Assembly: GCF_034190915.1 (NCBI RefSeq)
Contig: NW_026947484.1
Span: forward strand, 211,370,657-211,434,656
Origin: Cavia porcellus
Lineage: Eukaryota > Chordata > Mammalia > Rodentia > Caviidae
DNA length: 64,000 nucleotides
Direction of reading: 5' to 3'
Both the position numbers and the translations under genes were made by a program. The notes under the pieces are model-generated. The model ran no database searches, was not told the DNA's origin, and saw only the letters and a list, made by a program, of their open reading frames with translations. Shown one piece after another: positions 58,015 through 64,000 of this stretch. Every line of letters starts with the position of its first letter. The first letter of the stretch is position 1.

Positions 58015-58192
58015 AGGGCTAGCGATTTAGCTCAGTGGCATAAGCGCCTGCCTGGCAAGCGCAAAGTTGAGTTTGACACCCCGGCACCAATAAATAAATA
58101 AATAAATAAATAAATAAAATGCAACTTAACTTTAAAAAAAAAAAAACTAACAGTTCACTGGGTCTGGTGGCACAAACCTGTAATCCCAGCAC
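58015..58192 (+). repeat. ID with (AATA)n tail and a B1 head
   Basis: Older ID (58015-58090) whose tail is (AATA)n (58088-58120), followed by the first 38 bases of a B1, cut off at 58192. The stretch 57626-58014 shows nothing. Confidence 0.75.
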
Positions 58193-58194
58193 TC

Positions 58195-58510
58195 AGTTTT
58201 AATTAATGTCATCTGAGCCAAGTTTATATCTCTAGGTTACCTAACATCTATGCTACCTGGGCATGGAGGCATACACCTGTAATCCCAGCACTTGGGGAGA
58301 CTGAGGCAGATGAACTGCCACATTTAAGGTTAGTCTGGGCTACATAGAGGGAGCTGGTCTCAAAACCAAAAAGCAACTTGTAATCCCAGCACTCGGGAAG
58401 CTGAGGCAGGAGGGTTGTTGTGAGTTTGAGAGCAGCCTTGGCTACAAAGTGAGTTCAAGGCCAGCCAGAATTGCATAGTGAGACCCTGCCTCAAAAAGAA
58501 AAAAAAGAAA
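58195..58510 (+). repeat. B1 pair with unique 5' flank, copy 2
   Basis: The non-SINE flank, B1 (58253-58375), B1 (58376-58510) and A-rich end have the same order as copy 1 at 52435. The stretch 58511-59150 has no recognised element. Confidence 0.8.
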
Positions 58511-59149
58511 GAAAAAGAAAGGAAAGTAAGAATTCTCAAACTGAAATCTGCAGTAACTCCTTAAAGATTGTCCCAAACTGAGCAAATTTATGTCAATGAA
58601 CGTGTTCAAACTGTTGGCCAGATTTCGATTCAGAAGAAAACAGTGAGGGCACCCACTGGATCAAGCCTGGCTGCCCTACTTAATGGCAAGTATATTCCTT
58701 AGGAAATGGAGATTCCAGTGAAATATGAGGACATTCTTCCCTTATGTACTGAAATTACTCAATGCCTCTAAGATAATCCGTGAGACCAATATGGACTTAA
58801 ATTCATAGTGTTCTTGGTTTGTCGAATCGAAGCTCTTGCAGTGCAAACTCAGGTACTGAAGGTAGTCTCAAACAGCTATGTCCTTAACTCCAGTATCATC
58901 AAGGATTACAAACTCTCAAGAATGAAGTTATTACAGGAGAGACAGACCAGCATGCACACCTTGAGGCTCGGATCATAACTCAGTGTACACCACTAACCTA
59001 GCATGCGCAGAGCCCCAACACCCACCTCACCCCCCACTCCAGAAAACTGCACATTTTGCACATCTGAGTTATGCTGCCTAGGTTGAGCTAAGACTACAGA
59101 TGCTGTACACATGACACTCAGCATCAATATATATCTTGTTATTTACTTT

Positions 59150-60630
59150 GCAATATTCTACAATACTGAAGACTGAACCCAAGGCCTCTAGCTGAACTAC
59201 ATCTCTAGTCCTTTTTTTAAGTAGGGATCTAAACTGGTCTAAGGTGGGGTCAAACTTTTAATCCTCCTGCCTCAGTCTCCCTCAGTATGTACCGCCATGT
59301 CTGCTGCTTGCCCAGCAAAGAATACACACCTTGAAGGTATGCTTCTTAAACCAAATGAATTCTATTTTGCCTGTCATGAGGCAACCAAAATTGTAGGAAT
59401 CTCAGATGGCACTACAGCTCCCAGAAAAACCTAAGTCTTAAAAACTTCCTTTGTATTGAAGATCTTTTGTTTTCTCTGAACAGGATCTCACTGGCTGGCC
59501 TTGAACTTGCAAGCAATTCTCCTGTCTCAACCTCCTTAATGCTACGGTTATATAGTCCTGTGCTATGACACCCAGCCTGTAATAATTCTTTTAATTTCTT
59601 TTTTAATTAAAATGATCAGGCCAACTTACCAAACGATGTAGAACAATGTGGAGGCCCTGAGTTCAATGGTGGGGAGAATAAAATACTGGCAGAAACACAA
59701 CTGTTCAAACAGAAATCTTTGCTTTCCAATTATCGCCTTGCCTTAAAAATAGCCCTTCACAAGAGGCTGGGGATTTAGCTCAGTGGCATAAGCGCCTGCC
59801 TTGCAAGCAGGCAGTCGTGAGTTCGATCCCCGGTACCGATAAAAAGGAAAAAGACAAAAAAAAAAAAAAAAATAGCCCTTCACTTAGAAAAATTCACACA
59901 TAACATGTTTCTCTTCTGTTAAAAAACAGGGTAAACTGGGCAAGACATGCCTGCTTGTAATCCTGCTACTCAGTAGACAGAGGCAGAAAGAGCACAAGTT
60001 CAGTTGGGTACCAGCAAAAGGTACCCAACAAGACCGTATCTCAAATTAAAAACAGAAAAAAATTAAAGCCAGATATAGTAGCACATGCCTGTAATCTCAG
60101 CATTTGGGAAGATGGGGTAGGAGACTCTCAATGAGTTTCAGGTCCGCCTAAACTACATAGTGAGACCTAGTCTCAAAGAACCAAAACTAAGGCCAGGCAT
60201 GGCAGTGCACACCTATACTCCCAGCACTTGGGAAGCGGAGGCTGAAGAACCTAGGAAGACAGCTCCAAGCTGAGCCTTGCCTGGGCTACATAGTAAATTC
60301 AAGGCTAGCCTGAGCTGCACAGTAAGACCCTCAGAAAACAATAAAAAAGTCAAGGGAAAGGGCCAGAGTATAGCTCAGTGGTAGAATACCTGTGTAGTAC
60401 ACATGAGGCCCTCATTCCCAGTACCACAAACAACATATCACAAAAGGTCTGTGTGCCAGGTGAGGTAAATCAAACCTGTAATCCTAGCACTTAAGACAGG
60501 TCGAAGGACTGCAAATTCAAGCCCAGCCTCGGCAATTTATTATAACTAGTCCAACAGTCTCAAAAATAAAAAGTAAAAAGGAACTAGCAATGTAACTCAG
60601 TGAAGGTTGTAGGTTACACACAATCCACCA
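59150..60630. repeat. Dense SINE cluster in MSH6 intron 1
   Basis: Reverse ID and B1 remnants (59150-59310), reverse B1 (59466-59577), young ID (59764-59873, duplication AATAGCCCTTCAC), B1 copies at 59935-60050, 60065-60188 and 60190-60345, ID (60358-60435), B1 (60455-60575) and an ID remnant. Confidence 0.75.
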
Positions 60631-60782
60631 AAGCAAAACAAAGGCTAAGTTTCTTTCTCTTACAATAACTATCATCACAATTAAATGTGATACTCCCTGG
60701 AGTAACACTATAAATGATAATAGAAAGTCTCGGGAAAAGTACCTACAACTAGAGCAGATGGGTTTGGTTGTTTTGTTTTTGG

Positions 60783-61192
60783 TTTGAGACAGGGTCTCAC
60801 CTACATGGTTCAGCCTGGCCTTTAACTCACTATGTAGCCCATGCTAACCTTAAACTCATGGAGGTCTTCCTGCCTTAGCCTGTGCCTGCTAGAATTACAG
60901 ATTTACATCGCCATGCCCAGCAATTATCTTTATTTGATTTTGTTTTTTGAGATGAAGTTTTGCTATGCAGTTCAGGCTGGCATCTACCACCACACCCAGC
61001 CAGTTACCTTTGAAGCTTTTAAAATTTTTAAAAAACCTGTCAGCCCATCGTGGTGGTACACACCTGCAATCTGGAATCTGAGGCAGAAGATCACCCTAGG
61101 TTCAAGGCCAGCCTGTGGTACATAATGACATAGTGAATTCAAGTTCAGCCTAACTACATGAGACCCTGTCTCAAAAAAAAAAAAAAAAAAAA
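60783..61192. repeat. B1 copies upstream of the U6 chimera
   Basis: Reverse B1 (60783-60922), a partial reverse B1 (60945-61003) and forward B1 (61043-61192) with a long A-run. Confidence 0.75.
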
Positions 61193-61275
61193 CCTATATG
61201 CCTCTGTCTATGAATGGAATCAGAAATGTATATGAAAAATGAACTAGCCAAGATTTACTTAGAAGCCAGATTTAG

Positions 61276-61500
61276 GCAATCACTTTGGCAGCACATACAC
61301 TAAAATTGGAACCATACAAAGATCAGTATGCCTGGCCTCTGTGCAAAGGTAACAAGCAAATTCACGAAGCACTCCATATTTTTTATAGAATCTCTAGGAA
61401 AGTCAGGGTCCTCAGCAACCCACTTGGGACCCCTTCTGTTTCTCATACAGAAGCTTGCTTTCTCTCAATAAATATATTCTGCTCTTAAAAGAAAAAAAAC
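61276..61500 (+). pseudogene. Chimeric retrosequence: U6 snRNA copy joined to an LTR transcript end
   Basis: Positions 61276-61384 match U6 snRNA along its whole length with scattered changes: GGCAGCACATA, CTAAAATTGGAAC, CAAATTC and the end CCATATTTTTT. Then follow about 100 bases that are not U6. They include ACCCCTTCTGT, CAGAAGCTTGCTTTCTCTC, AATAAA and CTGCTCTT, then an A-rich tail. The whole is flanked by a perfect 14-base duplication GAAGCCAGATTTAG (61262-61275 and 61501-61514). This is the mark of L1-driven retroposition with template switching. No U6 promoter is expected upstream, so it is probably not expressed as U6. Confidence 0.85.
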
Positions 61501-61587
61501 GAAGCCAGATTTAGTTGGCACGAAACCTTGCTCATGGCACAGTTATGATCTTAATGAACTACAGAAAAATAAAGTATTAAGAAGCAC

Positions 61588-63910
61588 GCTTGCCTGAGTG
61601 TGGTGATGCACACTTATAATCCCAGCCCTGGAGAAACTGAGGCAGAAAAATCACCATGATTTCAAGGCCAACCTCAACTACAATACATAGCAAGACTCTT
61701 GTCTTAAAAAAACAAAAAAGTAAAAGGAAGCAAGCGCCCAGGTTACATGTATGTCCTCTACTTTTCTCTTTAGCCATTTACTGTACTTCAAATTAATTTT
61801 CCCAACTCCTCCCTCACTCTCATCTCTCACAATCATGGCCAGTTCCTGATTACCTTGGGTGGGGTGGGCACCTTCTCAAGGCCTCTACCCATTTTCTCCA
61901 TCCCCAACTACCATCTAAGTCCTCACACCTCATCCAATCTAATTGATGTCCTTAAAGACAACACAACCAGAGGAATTAAAACATTTTAATATTTCTTCTC
62001 TGCATTTTACAAATAAAATCTACAGAAGCATTAACCATAAAGAAAAAGATCAATCAACTATTGTAACTCAAAACTTCTGTTCATCAAGATGCCTCAAACT
62101 AAATGAGAACTGGAGATGAAAGACAAAATATACATCATACTTAACTGACAACTAAAAAACTCAACACTTTAAAACAAAAAAAATGTATATGATGAGCATT
62201 AAAAGATGCTCATTCTGGTTTTCTGTTGAGTTTTGGGTTTTTCTGAGACAAGTTCTCACTTTCTCACTCTACTTCAGCTGGCCTTGAACTCACTATGTAG
62301 CCCAGGCTGGCCTCAAACCTATAGGGACTCTCTTGCCTCAAATGCTGGGTACAGGTGCATGAGTGCCACCATGTCCAGCGAAGATGCTCATTTTAAAGCT
62401 TTCAATTCTCAGAACAAGCTCAATTTTCCATGGGCCTAATAACTGTTATTCCTGCTAACCTTCTCCAAGACTCCCTCCCCTCATTGTTACACCCAAAATG
62501 TGAAGATTCAGACTCTTCCTCAACCAACCTCCCACTCCCATCTCCACCCTAATCTAACTAACCCCACTCACAGGTCCTGGTCTCAGTTTACAGAGAGCCA
62601 AACGCCTGCCAAGTGGTGGTGAACTGATGTGCTACAGCAGGCTATTATTATCAAAAGTTCTAAAAAGCTTGCCTTCACTGACCTAGCCTAATCCATACCT
62701 TCTTTCCCCAAAATACAGAGCTCACACAATCTGTTTGTACTCTAAAACTGCCTCTTTGCTTGTTTGTTACTGTTTTAACAGGACCTACAAATGCCCAATA
62801 CTGGAGAGCAACTCAGTACAGGAACTTTCTTTTCTTTTGTCTTTTTTGGGGTACTGGGGATCAAACTCACAACCTCACTTTTTCCAGGCAGCTAAATCCC
62901 CAGTTCTTTTTTGTTTTGTTTTTTCAGACAGGGTCTTGCAGTTCAGGTTGGCTTTGAACTCACTATTGTTTGTAGCCCAGGCTGGCTTCAACTCCTGGCA
63001 ATCTCCTGTCTCCCCTCGAAAGTGCTGGGATTACAGAGAATGTTTGTCAAAAGAAATCTTTAGAAACCTAGTAACAAATGCCCATTTTTTAATACTCACT
63101 GTAGAGTTTCTCTCCACAGAACATCTAGTGCACTGGCAGCGAACCTATGGTATATGTGCCGCAGCTGACACGCAGAGCCCTCCTCTGTCCTGTTCTGTTG
63201 TCAGCATGGGAGGCCAGTCAGCCCAGCCAAGGTTGGACCCATTACCAGCCCACACACAACAGCAATCACATTAACTGTCCAAAAAAACACACTGAATGCA
63301 AACTTTTACCTTTCAGCAAAGTTCTTTATATCACTAAGGTGTTCTTATGTGCGTACTTCAAAACAAAAAATGTTTCCCTAAACTAACACCTCAGTATTCA
63401 CGTTTAACTGAAAGATTGGCTCTCTACAATACATATGTAGGATTTGGGTTGCAGTATGGGTATGCAGTCTCTACAAAGTTCACCTCTGAAAGATTCACCA
63501 TTACTAACCCAGTATACAACAATCTTGAAGTCAGACCCTAAGAAGCAAATGCTATTCAGTGTGTAAACAACAGGTAAAGGGAGGACTGCTACCAGTTCGA
63601 GGCCAGCCTGGGCTCCTAAGGAGTTCAAGGCCAGCTTAGACTACACAGCAAGACCCTGTCTCAAAAACACAAAAACAATTATGTAATGAACAATCTTTAA
63701 AAAAATGGCATTCCTTTTGTTTGGATGCCAGGAATAATCAATTTATGCTCAAGTAAAATTATTACAACACAACATGCATTTCTGTTACTGCAGATGATGG
63801 CTGTTTCCCACAAGCAGATTCTGCAAACAAATGTTCTTCAGTGCTGGGGATCCAGTTAGAGCCTTACATGTTAGACAAATACTTTACCACCTATCTACTT
63901 CCCTAGCCCA
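61588..63910. repeat. SINEs in the distal part of the window
   Basis: Forward B1 (61588-61720), reverse B1 (62240-62380), reverse ID (62848-62905), reverse B1 (62922-63038), a forward B1 part (63578-63680) and reverse ID (63838-63910). The gaps (61721-62239, 62381-62847, 63039-63577) hold nothing that I recognise. Confidence 0.7.
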
Positions 63911-64000
63911 CAACTATACATTTAAACTGCCAGAAAGGGTCGCTTACAAGAGTACAACCACAGGGTTAATCACTTGCAGTGGGAGAGGGGAATCTGATTT

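Larger units (their letters stand above)
55737..64000 (-). other. MSH6: MSH6 intron 1, 3' part
   Basis: No coding sequence and no CpG-rich first exon is visible up to the window end, so exon 1 must lie further on. The intron is filled with SINEs and one chimeric U6 retrosequence, listed separately. Confidence 0.8.

Noticed and set aside
61276..61384. Functional U6 snRNA gene
   Set aside because: There are many changes, no T-stop used as end of the insert, and a fused LTR piece with A tail and duplications. It is a retrosequence.
62735..63274. A 179-codon plus-strand open frame
   Set aside because: It runs through a reverse ID and a reverse B1, has no recognisable domain, and lies in MSH6 intron 1.

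Overview
This window is mammalian nuclear DNA, most likely from a rodent outside the mouse/rat group. It carries parts of two convergent genes, FBXO11 on the plus strand and MSH6 on the minus strand, in the tail-to-tail order these genes have in mammals. The rodent call rests on dense ID-like (tRNA-derived) and B1-like (7SL-derived) SINEs. The ID elements have an unusual CGATAAAAA-GGAAAAAGAC tail, and many B1 copies have a duplicated segment in the right half. I favour a beaver, kangaroo-rat or gopher type lineage, but the sequence alone does not settle the species.

Positions 1-21054 are the 3' part of FBXO11 intron 1. They hold SINEs, MIRs, an antisense LTR-retroelement remnant, a processed HMGN2 pseudogene and fragments of old L1. 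Positions 21055-43804 contain 22 coding exons that I number 2-23. They join in frame and encode the F-box, the parallel beta-helix repeats and the UBR-type zinc finger of FBXO11. Read from the internal methionine they give 843 codons. Exon 1 and the promoter lie before the window.

The FBXO11 3' UTR runs to about 44985 and meets the end of MSH6. One 13-bp block (44960-44972) reads as AATAAA on both strands, so both genes probably use back-to-back poly(A) signals and their transcripts overlap slightly at the 3' ends.

MSH6 exons 10 to 2 follow on the minus strand, from 45044 to 55736. They cover the PWWP domain, the mismatch-binding Phe-X-Glu motif, the clamp and lever region and the whole ABC ATPase. 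The reading frame is open, but the stop codon comes two residues before the usual C-terminus. Positions 55737-64000 are MSH6 intron 1. They contain many SINEs and a chimeric retrosequence (a U6 snRNA copy fused to the end of an LTR transcript) with a 14-bp target-site duplication. Exon 1 of MSH6 and its CpG island are not in the window.

The two genes act in separate pathways: FBXO11 selects substrates for an SCF ubiquitin ligase, and MSH6 pairs with MSH2 in DNA mismatch repair. Their link here is positional, through the shared 3' end. I found no bacterial-type system, CRISPR array or complete mobile element with coding capacity.
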